Shown here: positions 43,788 through 53,273 of the stretch, piece by piece
Layout of the letters: every line of letters begins with the position of its first letter
How positions within the stretch are numbered: the first letter of the stretch is position 1
Source: JABDEZ01 sp965276955
GTDB lineage: Bacteria > Bacteroidota > Bacteroidia > Chitinophagales > Chitinophagaceae
Length of the DNA stretch: 64,000 nucleotides
Assembly (NCBI GenBank): GCA_965276955.1
Contig: CBDIBP010000020.1
Location: forward strand, 87,344 to 151,343
Direction of reading: 5' to 3'
Notes under the pieces: model-generated
Told to the model about the DNA's origin: nothing
Database searches by the model: none
The model's input: the letters and a program-made list of their open reading frames with translations, nothing else
Made by a program: the position numbers and the translations under genes

Positions 43788-45191
43788 TTACAGTTTTACC
43801 AGCTTACCGGACCGGGTGTAGGTTCCCGACCTAAATACCCAGAAATATATCCCCGGAGCAGGTACGTCTATGGTCACCTCGTGTGTGCCTTCGTTTTTAA
43901 CTACCGGTTCTTGACTGCCGGCGACTACACGCCCTATAGCGTCTGTAACATATAAAGAGACCTGGGATGATAGCTGCATATCGTATGATATCGTAAAGTT
44001 GCCAGCAGAAGGGTTAGGATAGGCCATTACATTATTATCGGACAACTGCACCGCAGCTACCGCATTCGGGCAACCTTTTTGCGAGGTCAGCGTACCCCCA
44101 AGCCCTGTAAAGTCAGCATAAAAAGCCTGATAGTAAAGATTAGCAACTGTATCACTGTGTATGATAAGCGTGTTCTCGTCATTCATAGTATTAGCGGCAG
44201 TGGTCCAGTTGTGCGAGCCCGTAAGTACCATGGGGTCAGAACATTTATCTGATGGATCTACTATCATGTACTTGTTATGGTAGATACCTGAACCGGTGTA
44301 TACTTTAAAGTTGCTGCCAAGTCCATTCACAAATGTGGTGTGCGGTGAGTATGAGTTGCTGTAGCTGTCATCTATACCGGCTACATAAACACCTGCGTTC
44401 TTACGTCCTACTATCAATGATGCGTCTGTACCCGAGGTAAATGTGTACATACCAAAATACAGATCGGTATTAGCTGTCGCGATGGTCGATTGTATATGGC
44501 TATCCGTATTATCAGATGGGCTGAAATATAGTTCTACCAGGTGTCCATCTATCGTAAAGCTATGCATGCCCAGGTCGGTCTTATTTGGTCCAAATTTGGT
44601 GTTTGCAGTATTAGGCGTGGCGCCCGTGCCACCCCACATCATATTGAATTCTGCAGTGTAGGCAAGAGCAAGAGGCTTATCCTGTATGGCTACCAGGTTA
44701 TTGTAGTCGCTGCTGAACATGGTGGTGCTCCAGTCTGGCGACCCTGATAACACATATGCATTGGCTGGGTTAGTAGCATTGGCATCTATGATGATGAACT
44801 TATTGTGCATGATACCATAGCCGCTGGTAGTAGGGCTGGCCAATGTATGTATATTACTATTCAGCGCGTTCATCCCCGTGTTGGTAGCGGAGCCGTCATA
44901 TATATAGCGTACAGTTACTCCTCTGTTGTAAGCATTATTTATGGCAGTAGCTATGTTTGCATAGCTGCTGCTTTGTATATATTCGAATTGGGTTATGTCC
45001 ATAGTGCTTTGCGCCTTGTTTATGTAAGCCACTATGGTGTCTGCCATACTATTGCCCACATACATTGCATTCACACCTGTAGATACACTATTGTTTACCG
45101 GGAAATTAAAATAAAAGTGCATCCTGCTTTGCGTATGGCCTTGCTGCACAAATGCCAATATTGCAAATGCGGCTAAAAACATTCTCTTCAT
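43788..45191 (-). CDS. secreted phospholipase D-superfamily protein with T9SS type A domain
   Basis: This 467-residue exported enzyme has two HKD motifs: H129-K131-D136 in MHNKFIIID, with downstream GSPDW, and H305-K307-D312 in YHNKYMIVD, with GSHNW. Two HKD copies make a complete PLD-type phosphodiesterase site. The compact single-chain form without lipid-enzyme extensions resembles PLD-family nucleases and phosphodiesterases as much as phospholipases; substrate is undecided. The C-terminus (VMAYPNPSAGNFTIS ... TRSGKLVKL) is a T9SS type A domain. It is last in a tight leftward run with the anchor-L protein (21-base gap) and the GATase-like protein. Confidence 0.88.
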   Translation of the reverse strand: MKRMFLAAFAILAFVQQGHTQSRMHFYFNFPVNNSVSTGVNAMYVGNSMADTIVAYINKAQSTMDITQFEYIQSSSYANIATAINNAYNRGVTVRYIYDGSATNTGMNALNSNIHTLASPTTSGYGIMHNKFIIIDANATNPANAYVLSGSPDWSTTMFSSDYNNLVAIQDKPLALAYTAEFNMMWGGTGATPNTANTKFGPNKTDLGMHSFTIDGHLVELYFSPSDNTDSHIQSTIATANTDLYFGMYTFTSGTDASLIVGRKNAGVYVAGIDDSYSNSYSPHTTFVNGLGSNFKVYTGSGIYHNKYMIVDPSDKCSDPMVLTGSHNWTTAANTMNDENTLIIHSDTVANLYYQAFYADFTGLGGTLTSQKGCPNAVAAVQLSDNNVMAYPNPSAGNFTISYDMQLSSQVSLYVTDAIGRVVAGSQEPVVKNEGTHEVTIDVPAPGIYFWVFRSGTYTRSGKLVKL

Positions 45192-45212
45192 AAATTCATT
45201 CTATTGCTTACC

Positions 45213-47429
45213 TTATTTAATGAGCACCACAGTACCCTTTCTTTCCACTATACCGCCGTTGATACAGCTCATCCTCAAATAATAAAAATAGTTGCCTACT
45301 TCTGCAGACGCTCCTCCAAACCGGCCATCCCAGCCATTATCTCCGTGCCCGTCAAACATCATTTGCCCCCACCTGTTGTACACCTGTAGTTTTTCTATGT
45401 AGTAGCCATAGTTCTTGCTGATCTCGAACTTGTCGTTCTTCCCGTCGTTATTAGGCGTAAAAGCATCCGGCACAAAAACATTCCCGTCACAGCATTTTTC
45501 TACGCTTACGTTTATAGCGCTCCTGTCGCTTTCGCAACCCGCTATAACTTGTGAAACATAATAATCATACACCGCTATAGCCCCAGTGGGCACAACAGGG
45601 GCATCGGTTGAACCGATCGTATCTTGCAGCGATGTATACCACGTAAACGATGTACCCTTTCCTTTTGCATAAAGCTGCACATTCTCTTTGTTCTGGCATA
45701 CTATCTGCGGGGTCACTACAGATGGGGTATCCGGTACCACAACCAATATTTTTACCGAATCGGCACCTACACACAAATTGCTATCATTGGTTGCATGTAC
45801 TACATATATGCCGCTTGCATTTGCTGTTGCCGCAAGCAAGTAGGGCTCTGGCAATGAAGACGCAAAGCCTGCCGGGCCATCCCATTGATACGTATATTCA
45901 TTTCCCGGTGGTGTCACCTGCGCACTTAACTGCACTGGCCCGTGCACACATACTTTTGCAGGTGCTGTAGCAACTACAGCAGGCGACTTATGAATAGATA
46001 TCTTTACCGATGGCGCGTTGGAGATACAGGTAGTGCCGGGTAACGATGCTGAGACCGTAAGTACCATTGCCGCTTGCACCAGTATTGCAGGATCCTTTTG
46101 GGTAGACCCGAATTTGTTATCAGATGATGTCCAGCTATAATTCAGATAGTCCGCGCCACTCACAAGCAGCGGAAAGTATACTCCGGTGCATAAAGCAGTA
46201 TCGGGTGTCAATATTTTAATGTTCAGGCTATCATACAGTATCAGCGATGCGCTGTCTGCTATAGCAGTGCCACCTATGCTGCAGTTGGCAGGCAGGGCAA
46301 TGTATATATTTACTCTTTTAGCACCACCTGCTGCGGTCACTATCCCATTTATCACCACATCGGCAGCAGTATCGTTGGCCGGTATGGTTATGCTATCTGC
46401 GGCAACCGTATAATCTATACCTTTCACAGCAGTACCACCAAAAGTATAATGCAGTGTCAGCGGCAAGCCAGATGCAACCGACCGTGATACACGAAAATGC
46501 CCCGGCAGGCACCCTTTAACCGCAAAGGGCAATGTATCTTTTACCGGTGCTGGTGCAGCAGGCGGCACGGAGGTCACGGCATATGAACTGGTCTGCAGGC
46601 TACCCGCTTTTAAGAACACACCTGAATCATAGGTAGCATTCCCGGCATCTGCTATCACCATCTTTAGATGATACATGCCACATGGCATTACATTGTGTAT
46701 GGCTTGCAGCACCGTGGTGCGTCCATTGTGTGTAAGGTATAAGCCATGCGAGTTGTCTATATAGTAAGAGGTGAACGGAGAACCCGGTCCCATAGCATTA
46801 CAATCGGCAATATTATGCCCGCGGCCAGGCGTTCCATTGTTCACACTGTTTATTGTTACAGGTATATTGGTACCTGGTACAAGTGCCATATTTTGCTGTC
46901 CGCTAATGCCTGGCCCTGATATGAAAAATGCAAAAGCATCATTGTAAGGTCCGCACACTGCATTTATATATTCTTCTGACGAAAAAACGTAATCAAACTT
47001 TAGTGTATCCCCCTGTGGTATCACATCAAATTCCAGTGCACAGGCATCATAAGTATTTTGGCCTGCCAATCCGTTCAGCACTATATCTCCCGGTGCATGG
47101 TTATTGGTACTTGCCAGGAAACTAGACGGACCATCCACGCCAAAAGCACTTATCTGCGTAGCTGCAAGGCCTGTTGTAAGTACTATGCCACTATCTATGC
47201 CCAATATACCTGTGGTAGCTGTGAACAGACCATTTGCTACCGATGGGCAGGTAAGGGTAGCATTTTTTATGGTCACGCCCTTCCCTACCAGTTTTTGAGA
47301 TAAAGCAAGCGCTGTTTGTGCAGGGGTCACAGCTATTTGCTGGGCTTGTGCAAAAGAATACACACCCACTGCCATAAGAATGGTCAATAAAAGATGCCTT
47401 GCTGATAAATATTTGTTGTTCTTGCTCAC
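45213..47429 (-). CDS. secreted choice-of-anchor L protein with type B (CHU_C) T9SS domain
   Basis: This 738-residue protein starts at a GTG (47429); no ATG fits the signal peptide LLLTILMAVGVYSFAQA. Residues ~30-270 are a choice-of-anchor L domain (VFSSEEYINAVCGPYNDAFA, ISGPGISGQQNMALVPGT, GMYHLKMVIADAGN). A Calx-beta-like segment follows (GTAVKGIDYTVAADSITIPA), then Ig/PKD modules, and the type B T9SS domain (NVFVPDAFTPNNDGKNDKFE, LQVYNRWGQMMFDG, GWDG, GNYFYYLRMSC). Such proteins are surface adhesins or structural components; no enzyme motif is seen. It is 20 bases after the GATase-like gene. Confidence 0.88.
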   Translation of the reverse strand: MSKNNKYLSARHLLLTILMAVGVYSFAQAQQIAVTPAQTALALSQKLVGKGVTIKNATLTCPSVANGLFTATTGILGIDSGIVLTTGLAATQISAFGVDGPSSFLASTNNHAPGDIVLNGLAGQNTYDACALEFDVIPQGDTLKFDYVFSSEEYINAVCGPYNDAFAFFISGPGISGQQNMALVPGTNIPVTINSVNNGTPGRGHNIADCNAMGPGSPFTSYYIDNSHGLYLTHNGRTTVLQAIHNVMPCGMYHLKMVIADAGNATYDSGVFLKAGSLQTSSYAVTSVPPAAPAPVKDTLPFAVKGCLPGHFRVSRSVASGLPLTLHYTFGGTAVKGIDYTVAADSITIPANDTAADVVINGIVTAAGGAKRVNIYIALPANCSIGGTAIADSASLILYDSLNIKILTPDTALCTGVYFPLLVSGADYLNYSWTSSDNKFGSTQKDPAILVQAAMVLTVSASLPGTTCISNAPSVKISIHKSPAVVATAPAKVCVHGPVQLSAQVTPPGNEYTYQWDGPAGFASSLPEPYLLAATANASGIYVVHATNDSNLCVGADSVKILVVVPDTPSVVTPQIVCQNKENVQLYAKGKGTSFTWYTSLQDTIGSTDAPVVPTGAIAVYDYYVSQVIAGCESDRSAINVSVEKCCDGNVFVPDAFTPNNDGKNDKFEISKNYGYYIEKLQVYNRWGQMMFDGHGDNGWDGRFGGASAEVGNYFYYLRMSCINGGIVERKGTVVLIK

Positions 47430-47449
47430 AATACTGCCTGGTGAATAAA

Positions 47450-48682
47450 TTAATGAACGACTACTGTCTTCGTTATCACAGATCCTTCAGCGCTTACCTT
47501 CACGAAGTAAAAGCCCTTATTTAATGTATACGTTGCGGGCACATCCTTTAGCAGGTCTACAGAACTTATGTGCAAAATACTTTTCCCCATCAGGTCGTAT
47601 ATATCAATAGCGGCCCCTTTTATAACAGAGCTGCTGCTGATATACACAGTACCGGTCGATGGATTAGGATAAACAGATACAGCATTCACGCTTTCCTTTA
47701 CATCAGGCACCGCCACAGGGTTGGCAGTGGCAAGCCATATGGTCATGTTCATGATCACATTGCGATGGCTGGCCTCTGTAGCGTAGCTGCTATACAAGCT
47801 GGCATTAGGATTGCCGGTGCCATCGTCAAATGGTGAGCTGTCTGTCATCATCCCTACCTTTCCATTGCCATACCTGGCATAAGCAACTACAACATTACTG
47901 TTGCCGCTGGCAGGCGATGTATTGTGCACCACACCTTGCACTGTAGTATTTTTAGTTGGGTCAATGGTCATGGTAGTGCCGTTATGCCATACTACCGAGG
48001 TCACATTGCCCATAGGTCCGTGCAGTATGCTGTCATTTGGTGCGGTCACCACATAGTGGAACGTACCCGAAATATCCTTTAGATCTACTGATATTCCAAA
48101 TGGGTTGGTAACCGATCCGTTATTGGTAAAGAGGTCGTTCCATATGGCCGGGCTGTCCCAGCCATCATTGTTCCTGTCGCTGTTGATATGATCAGATATC
48201 ATGAACAGACCTCCACCATTTTCTACAAAATGCAGTAGCGCAGTTTTTTCTGCAGCAGAGAATTTTATGTTTGGCTCATCAATTACAAAAACCTTGTAGT
48301 TTGCCAGGTCCTGCACATTGGTATTATCACCGTAAGTAATGCTGCCATTATAAGGCAGCGTTTCCAGCATATAGCCCTTATTTACCAGGTCTACCCCCCA
48401 GGCGCTCAGCGAGCCGGTCCAGTAAGTTTCAGCCGTACCAGCGGTAATGCCGCTTTGGGCCGGTGTAGGTATGCGCTGCGGATCGCTTTTGAACCCCGAT
48501 GAGCCTGTATAAGGCAAACCTGTACTGCTGCTATACCCCAGATTGGTCTGGTCTGCATCTATCACCCAGTCTGCATTGCCCGATGTTTCGGCTTTCGTGG
48601 CATCAAACAATATTTTCACCTGCGCACTGGCACTTGCAGCATTCAGTACTATGAAAATAAAAGCTGTGAAAACTTTCCTCAT
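47450..48682 (-). CDS. secreted GATase1-like protein with T9SS type A domain
   Basis: The ATG at 48682 gives 410 residues with a signal peptide ending ASASAQ. Residues ~20-320 look like a class I glutamine-amidotransferase-like or DUF4350-type fold: KILFDATKAETSGNADWVID, YKVFVIDEPN, then LLHFVENGGGLFMISDH and a late VVVAYARYGNGKVGMMTDSSPF. The catalytic Cys of true amidotransferases is absent, so enzymatic activity is doubtful. T9SS end: VSVYPNPSTGTVYIS ... VITKTVVVH. It is the first gene of the 48682-43788 run. The exported-nuclease-like neighbours are the only hint of a role. Confidence 0.75.
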   Translation of the reverse strand: MRKVFTAFIFIVLNAASASAQVKILFDATKAETSGNADWVIDADQTNLGYSSSTGLPYTGSSGFKSDPQRIPTPAQSGITAGTAETYWTGSLSAWGVDLVNKGYMLETLPYNGSITYGDNTNVQDLANYKVFVIDEPNIKFSAAEKTALLHFVENGGGLFMISDHINSDRNNDGWDSPAIWNDLFTNNGSVTNPFGISVDLKDISGTFHYVVTAPNDSILHGPMGNVTSVVWHNGTTMTIDPTKNTTVQGVVHNTSPASGNSNVVVAYARYGNGKVGMMTDSSPFDDGTGNPNASLYSSYATEASHRNVIMNMTIWLATANPVAVPDVKESVNAVSVYPNPSTGTVYISSSSVIKGAAIDIYDLMGKSILHISSVDLLKDVPATYTLNKGFYFVKVSAEGSVITKTVVVH

Positions 48683-48720
48683 ACTCAAAAAATTATTTCT
48701 TTACTCCTGTATTTAGATAT

Positions 48721-48751
48721 CAAAAGCCTGCGGATATACCGTAGGCTTTTG
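48721..48751 (-). terminator. intrinsic terminator after the DUF5689 gene
   Basis: A 13-bp stem (one G-U pair) with a 5-base loop, CAAAAGCCTGCGG-ATATA-CCGTAGGCTTTTG, ends the TonB-DUF5689 unit. Confidence 0.85.
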
Positions 48752-48779
48752 AGAATGTATTTTTATAAAACCACAACTC

Positions 48780-50252
48780 TTATTGTACATCTATTGCCGG
48801 GTCGCGCAATTCCAATTCTGGATTGCTGCTAAAACTTATCAATATACCGGTAACCGACTTAGGAGCTGTTGGTATTGTTTGCGAAGCGAACGGTGCACCA
48901 CTGTATGTATAGAAAGGTATACCTGTTGTAGAGGAAGCATCAACAATGTTCCTGGCAGCACCGTAGGTTGTGCCACCTGTAAATGTTGGGTTCAGGATCT
49001 TAACAAGTACATATTCCAGGTCGCTCGATGCATAATTTGCGGCAATAGCTGCAGTGGTCATTACCAATGGTGGCTGAGATATGCCTGTACCTAATGTTAC
49101 CGCCTTTGAAGCTGCAGAAGAAGATAGTTTAACTTCCAGTGAACCTGTAAGTGGTTTATAACGGCTTACGCCACCGCCTGTAATGTCTATAGATATAGAA
49201 TCGCCCACTGCAAATGAAACTGCAGATCCAAAATACAGATCTATACCTTTAAAACTACCATCCTCTATCACAATGTTACCTGCACTCAAAGCGCCCTGAG
49301 ATTGGGTCATGGTTACAATACCAGATATTTTATAGCTGCTGGTAAGGGTATAAGGGTCACTGTGGTTGGCCGAATTAGCGTAGAATAATTTCTTAAGGCT
49401 ATCAATAGTTATCAGGGTAGCCGTAGTTATTACACTACCATTACACCTTGCACCTTTCATCTTAAAGTCGGTCGTATCGCGCATCAGTATTTGCGGAGTG
49501 CTGTTGTATACAGAATATATCACCGTAGCGCTACCCTTTCCGGTAGGTGTCAGGTAGGGCTGAAATGATGCGTATCCACTGTTGTATAGTACTATTGTCT
49601 TACCACTGCAATCTTCTAAGTTCAACTGTGTGGTAGATGATGTGGTTACTGGTTGTGCCCATTTGCCACCGGCGAATGCTGTTGTAAATTCCACACTATC
49701 AATAGTGATCAGCGTGTTGAACAAAGCGCTTACATTATTTGATATCTGCGATAGTTGAAAATGCTTAGGCGTTACTGTATTACCTGTACTTCCCTGTACT
49801 ATATACCCACTTGTTAGTGAAGAAGGTATTTTAGCAATGCCTGTAAGGGTTTGTGTATAACCAAGTTCAGGCAATCCTGCGTATGTACCAATGCAAAGAC
49901 CTTTCAGCTTGATATATATCTTCATACCTATCGGGTAGCTGGCATACAGATTATTCTGGTCTATCAGCACGGTCATACCACCTGTAGAGTCCTGTATCAC
50001 TATTTGTTTGTATAGGTTACCACTACGGTCATCACCTATCACTACACCATATACTGTACTATCGCCCATGATACGGCCGGCAGTACCTGCGGCGCTAGCC
50101 AATTGGCTGAGTTGTAGCAAGGTCAGGTTGGTCGGTATGCTGTTACCTGTGCTACCCAGGTTAGGTGGACTATCATAATTTTTTTTAAAGCAGGATGAGA
50201 ATGTAACAATGCTTAGGGCAACTACTGCAAAAGAAAAAAGTAAACGTTTCAT
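48780..50252 (-). CDS. DUF5689 lipoprotein with OB-fold-like domain, partner of the TonB receptor
   Basis: This 490-residue outer-membrane lipoprotein has lipobox FSSC (Cys near residue 21) followed by FKKNYDSPP. The N-terminal DUF5689 region contains DSTVYGVVIGDDRSGNLYKQ and IVIQDSTGGMTVLIDQNNL, a five-strand pattern like the YhcR-type OB folds attached to secreted nucleases. A second OB-like unit is at SYKISGIVTMTQSQGALS / NIVIEDGSFKGIDLYFG. It starts 22 bases after the TonB receptor, in the SusD-like position for a surface ligand-binding lipoprotein, but has no TPR-like SusD fold. Nucleic-acid or nucleotide binding is inferred from the fold and the nuclease next door. Confidence 0.8.
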   Translation of the reverse strand: MKRLLFSFAVVALSIVTFSSCFKKNYDSPPNLGSTGNSIPTNLTLLQLSQLASAAGTAGRIMGDSTVYGVVIGDDRSGNLYKQIVIQDSTGGMTVLIDQNNLYASYPIGMKIYIKLKGLCIGTYAGLPELGYTQTLTGIAKIPSSLTSGYIVQGSTGNTVTPKHFQLSQISNNVSALFNTLITIDSVEFTTAFAGGKWAQPVTTSSTTQLNLEDCSGKTIVLYNSGYASFQPYLTPTGKGSATVIYSVYNSTPQILMRDTTDFKMKGARCNGSVITTATLITIDSLKKLFYANSANHSDPYTLTSSYKISGIVTMTQSQGALSAGNIVIEDGSFKGIDLYFGSAVSFAVGDSISIDITGGGVSRYKPLTGSLEVKLSSSAASKAVTLGTGISQPPLVMTTAAIAANYASSDLEYVLVKILNPTFTGGTTYGAARNIVDASSTTGIPFYTYSGAPFASQTIPTAPKSVTGILISFSSNPELELRDPAIDVQ

Positions 50253-50274
50253 ATACTATGTTTTATATTTTTTT

Positions 50275-53091
50275 TTAAAATTTAAGAGATGCGCTGATTA
50301 TAAAATTTATACCTGATGCGTACAAGTATTTATTAGGGAAGGTAGCCGGATTGCTGTTTGTAAAGTCATACCTCAGCTGTTCTGCACCTCTTGATATGAT
50401 ATTGGTATTGTTCAGCAAATTGTTAATGCCTGCTCTTATATCCAATACCGTATTGCGTGGCAATGCACTTCCTTTACTCGACAGGTTAATGCTATAATTC
50501 CCGCTTACATCTACTACGAAGTATGATGGCAATTCTTCCTGGGCAAAAACCTGGCTCCATTCGCTGCTGCCGGGGGTGAGGCCTCCTGCTGCTGCAGTAG
50601 TCCGGCGGTCAGGGTTTATATCTACATAGTTACGGTCGCAATAGGTAAAGTTGGCACGTGCACCCCACTTCCTGCTTTTATGATAGTTGAAACCAAGGCT
50701 ATAGGCTGTTTGTGGTCCTGTGGCCAGGTAGTAGTTCTTTATGTATGCCTGGCTGCTGTGCGGGTTCTTTACCGTATCGTTATCCAGGTATACAGTAATG
50801 TTGGGACGGTTAGCGTAAAATGCTTGTCCTATAGATGCAATTCCTGTCACACTTAGCTCTTTTAGTATCTTGTGTTCTATTGCAAGTTCGGTACCGGTAA
50901 ATTGCATGTTCACATTCTGCATCACGTAGTTCACAAAGGTTTGGTAAGCAGGGTCATCATTGTAAAAACGTTTGACCACTGTTGCATTGTTAATGCTTGT
51001 TGCGTAGCCGGTTACACGTACACTTGTATTAGGCATATTCAATCTGTACCCTGCTTCTATCGACTGGTCTATCTGCACTGTAGGGTTGTTCACAGTATAG
51101 TCGCGTGTACGAGAAGATATGTAGGTATTGTCTACTGTTGGTGGTTCTGCCTTGATCTCGGCATTTACATAAAAAATATTATAGCCGTTTATCTTGTAGT
51201 CTATCCCACCTTTCAATCCATATATCAGGAAGTTTTGTGTAGCGCTGGTACCGTATGAATTATTAGGGAATAATCCATTCTGCATTAAGCCATCCCTGTT
51301 AAATGTGTTTAGACCTATAAAACCACCGGCAAAGAAATCATACTTGTTATAATTAAATTTCACCTGCGCCCGGTACACACCATTTAGATAATTATTGATA
51401 TAGTTATAGCCATATATATCGCCAACTTTTATTACTTGGTTAGGATTTTTAAGATTATTTTGTACATAAGCCGGGTTGCCTACATATTGCTGTGCAGCAA
51501 ATTGATTGTAGTTCACAAAGTAATCACCACCCAGAAGGTCTGCAAGCTCGCGGTAGCTATGTGTTTGTTGTGCCAGCACATCAATACCTGTATATACTGT
51601 CACATGCTCATTTAATGAACGCTGCAGATTAGTAGCCAAAGACCATTTCTTAACATCCTGCACATCATTTGCAAGCACAACGGTCGACTGGTGCCCTCTT
51701 ACCGTGTTACCAGATATACCATTTACATTCGTTATGCTATCATAATTCAAATAGTTGTTCTGGTATATTTTGTTCCAGTTTATCTGAAGCCTGTCCTTAT
51801 TAGCCAGTATCGAATCGCGCAATTGTGCATATGCCTGCGGATTCGGTGGCACTTGGTTCAGTTGCCAGCTCGGCAGGTATTTATAATAGTCTGGTCGTGG
51901 GTCGGTCGAGTTATACCAATCCAGTGTAGAGTTCTTATCCTTACCGAACTGGTAAGATAAAGACGTTGTCCAAACAGTATTTTCTGAGGGTCTGTATACA
52001 TGGGTAAGCATCATCACCGGCTGAAACTCTTTTTCTACTCTTGCGTTCCGTTTTGCACCATCTTGGTAGCCCCAGTTTGGGTTGTAATAATTATTGCCGT
52101 CCAGTTGCCGTGCTTCTTCTGTTGTAAACCCTGATTTACCACGTTCTGTTGGCGCTCCAAATGTGGTGATACTGAATGTGTTCTTCTTTATTACTTTACT
52201 CACAGACGCGTAGTAAGAGTAGCCATTATAAAAAGTACCTGGCACATAGCCTTCTTCAGCCCACCTTTTACTCACTGCTATAGAATAGGCCCATCCGTTC
52301 TTCATCAGGCCACTGTTATGTGTCAGGCTCACTTGGTTACGATAGGTACGGTCGGTTGCTGTGTAAGAGACCATGGTCTCTTTACGCTGATCGGCTGCGG
52401 TATTCTTAATATAGGCAGATCCGTTAAGGTCACCAAATGTGTAGTCAGATGGAGAAAGGCCCACTGTTACATCACTGATATGAAACACGGTACCCAGTCC
52501 CGCCCACTGGTTCCAGGCAGATCCAAAGTTCGATACATCGTTCATCACAATACCATTTACACGCAGTTCCTGTTCGCTATTCTTGTACCCTCGCGCTGTC
52601 CAGTGGTTATTAATATTCAATATCGGAGTTGCAGTCGCATAAAAGGGATCGTTCCGCGACACAGCAAGGCCGTCTGCTGTTTGTACCTGAATGTTGTCAT
52701 CCGTAGTACTCACATTATCTTCCTGTATCCCTATTGTAGGTATATCAGATGTTATAGATGGGGGCGGAGGGGCCTGCAGTGTAACTAACACAGCACCCAT
52801 GTCCACATTCTTATTTACTATTATTGCGAACGAATCAGTTTTTATGTTGGTACCACTTACTACTATCCGATACGTTCCGAATGGTACTTCGCTCAGCACA
52901 AATTCACCTTCATTGCCTGTGGTTGTCGTCACTTTCAATGTGGTGATGCTTATTTGCGCATCTGCTATGTTCTCCTTGGTATCCCTTGCCACTACCCGTC
53001 CCACCACAAGCGCACTGTTCCTATTAGACTGTGCAAACAGTGTGGCAGGCAACAGGAACAAACACAATATTACTCTTAAAAATTTATACAT
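50275..53091 (-). CDS. TonB-dependent outer-membrane receptor with carboxypeptidase-like regulatory domain
   Basis: This 938-residue receptor has a signal peptide ending LFAQ. A carboxypeptidase-regulatory-like domain follows (VVGRVVARDTKENIADAQIS ... FGTYRIVVSG). The plug contains WTARGYKNSEQELRVNGIVM and NDVSNFGSAWNQWAGLG. A 22-strand-type barrel ends LYASGINFIISASLKF. The TonB box is not obvious. It is not a canonical SusC (plug lacks the usual SusC signatures) and pairs with a DUF5689 lipoprotein 22 bases downstream. A secreted EEP nuclease is divergent, sharing the 180-base control region that contains the ATGTTA repeat pair. Uptake of nucleic-acid breakdown products is the working inference. 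Confidence 0.92.
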   Translation of the reverse strand: MYKFLRVILCLFLLPATLFAQSNRNSALVVGRVVARDTKENIADAQISITTLKVTTTTGNEGEFVLSEVPFGTYRIVVSGTNIKTDSFAIIVNKNVDMGAVLVTLQAPPPPSITSDIPTIGIQEDNVSTTDDNIQVQTADGLAVSRNDPFYATATPILNINNHWTARGYKNSEQELRVNGIVMNDVSNFGSAWNQWAGLGTVFHISDVTVGLSPSDYTFGDLNGSAYIKNTAADQRKETMVSYTATDRTYRNQVSLTHNSGLMKNGWAYSIAVSKRWAEEGYVPGTFYNGYSYYASVSKVIKKNTFSITTFGAPTERGKSGFTTEEARQLDGNNYYNPNWGYQDGAKRNARVEKEFQPVMMLTHVYRPSENTVWTTSLSYQFGKDKNSTLDWYNSTDPRPDYYKYLPSWQLNQVPPNPQAYAQLRDSILANKDRLQINWNKIYQNNYLNYDSITNVNGISGNTVRGHQSTVVLANDVQDVKKWSLATNLQRSLNEHVTVYTGIDVLAQQTHSYRELADLLGGDYFVNYNQFAAQQYVGNPAYVQNNLKNPNQVIKVGDIYGYNYINNYLNGVYRAQVKFNYNKYDFFAGGFIGLNTFNRDGLMQNGLFPNNSYGTSATQNFLIYGLKGGIDYKINGYNIFYVNAEIKAEPPTVDNTYISSRTRDYTVNNPTVQIDQSIEAGYRLNMPNTSVRVTGYATSINNATVVKRFYNDDPAYQTFVNYVMQNVNMQFTGTELAIEHKILKELSVTGIASIGQAFYANRPNITVYLDNDTVKNPHSSQAYIKNYYLATGPQTAYSLGFNYHKSRKWGARANFTYCDRNYVDINPDRRTTAAAGGLTPGSSEWSQVFAQEELPSYFVVDVSGNYSINLSSKGSALPRNTVLDIRAGINNLLNNTNIISRGAEQLRYDFTNSNPATFPNKYLYASGINFIISASLKF

Positions 53092-53127
53092 ACTTTAAAA
53101 TATAATGGATATACATTTGTAACCCGG

Positions 53128-53135
53128 CAAAAGTA
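53128..53135 (-). promoter_or_regulatory. -7 box of the TonB receptor operon
   Basis: Leftward TACTTTTG matches TAnnTTTG exactly, 36 bases before the start codon. No TTG/TTTG box exists at -33; instead an ATGTTA direct repeat starts 17 bases upstream. Confidence 0.5.
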
Positions 53136-53152
53136 CGGCTGCTTGTGTGCGT

Positions 53153-53186
53153 GAATGTTATCGAAAAATCAACTTCATGTTAAGGA
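53153..53186 (-). promoter_or_regulatory. paired ATGTTA direct repeats (operator candidate), divergent TonB/EEP region
   Basis: GAATGTTATCGA (53153) and TCATGTTAAGGA (53175) on the + strand are 22 bp apart, as at 34099 and 41680. The distance to the -7 box is 17 bases, i.e. 11 more than in the two giant-gene promoters, keeping the same helical face. The pair also lies 88 bases upstream of the EEP start. Confidence 0.6.
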
Positions 53187-53273
53187 TTAATCTGCATTAT
53201 TAACTTAAGGTTACCAAATTATTACCACGATTCATGGCCCATACTTTTTCAGTTTCCTTTGCAAAAATTTCAA

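Noticed and set aside
45565..45774. Cys-rich short - strand frame inside the anchor-L gene
   Set aside because: Out of frame with the supported gene and without any start context; a shadow frame.
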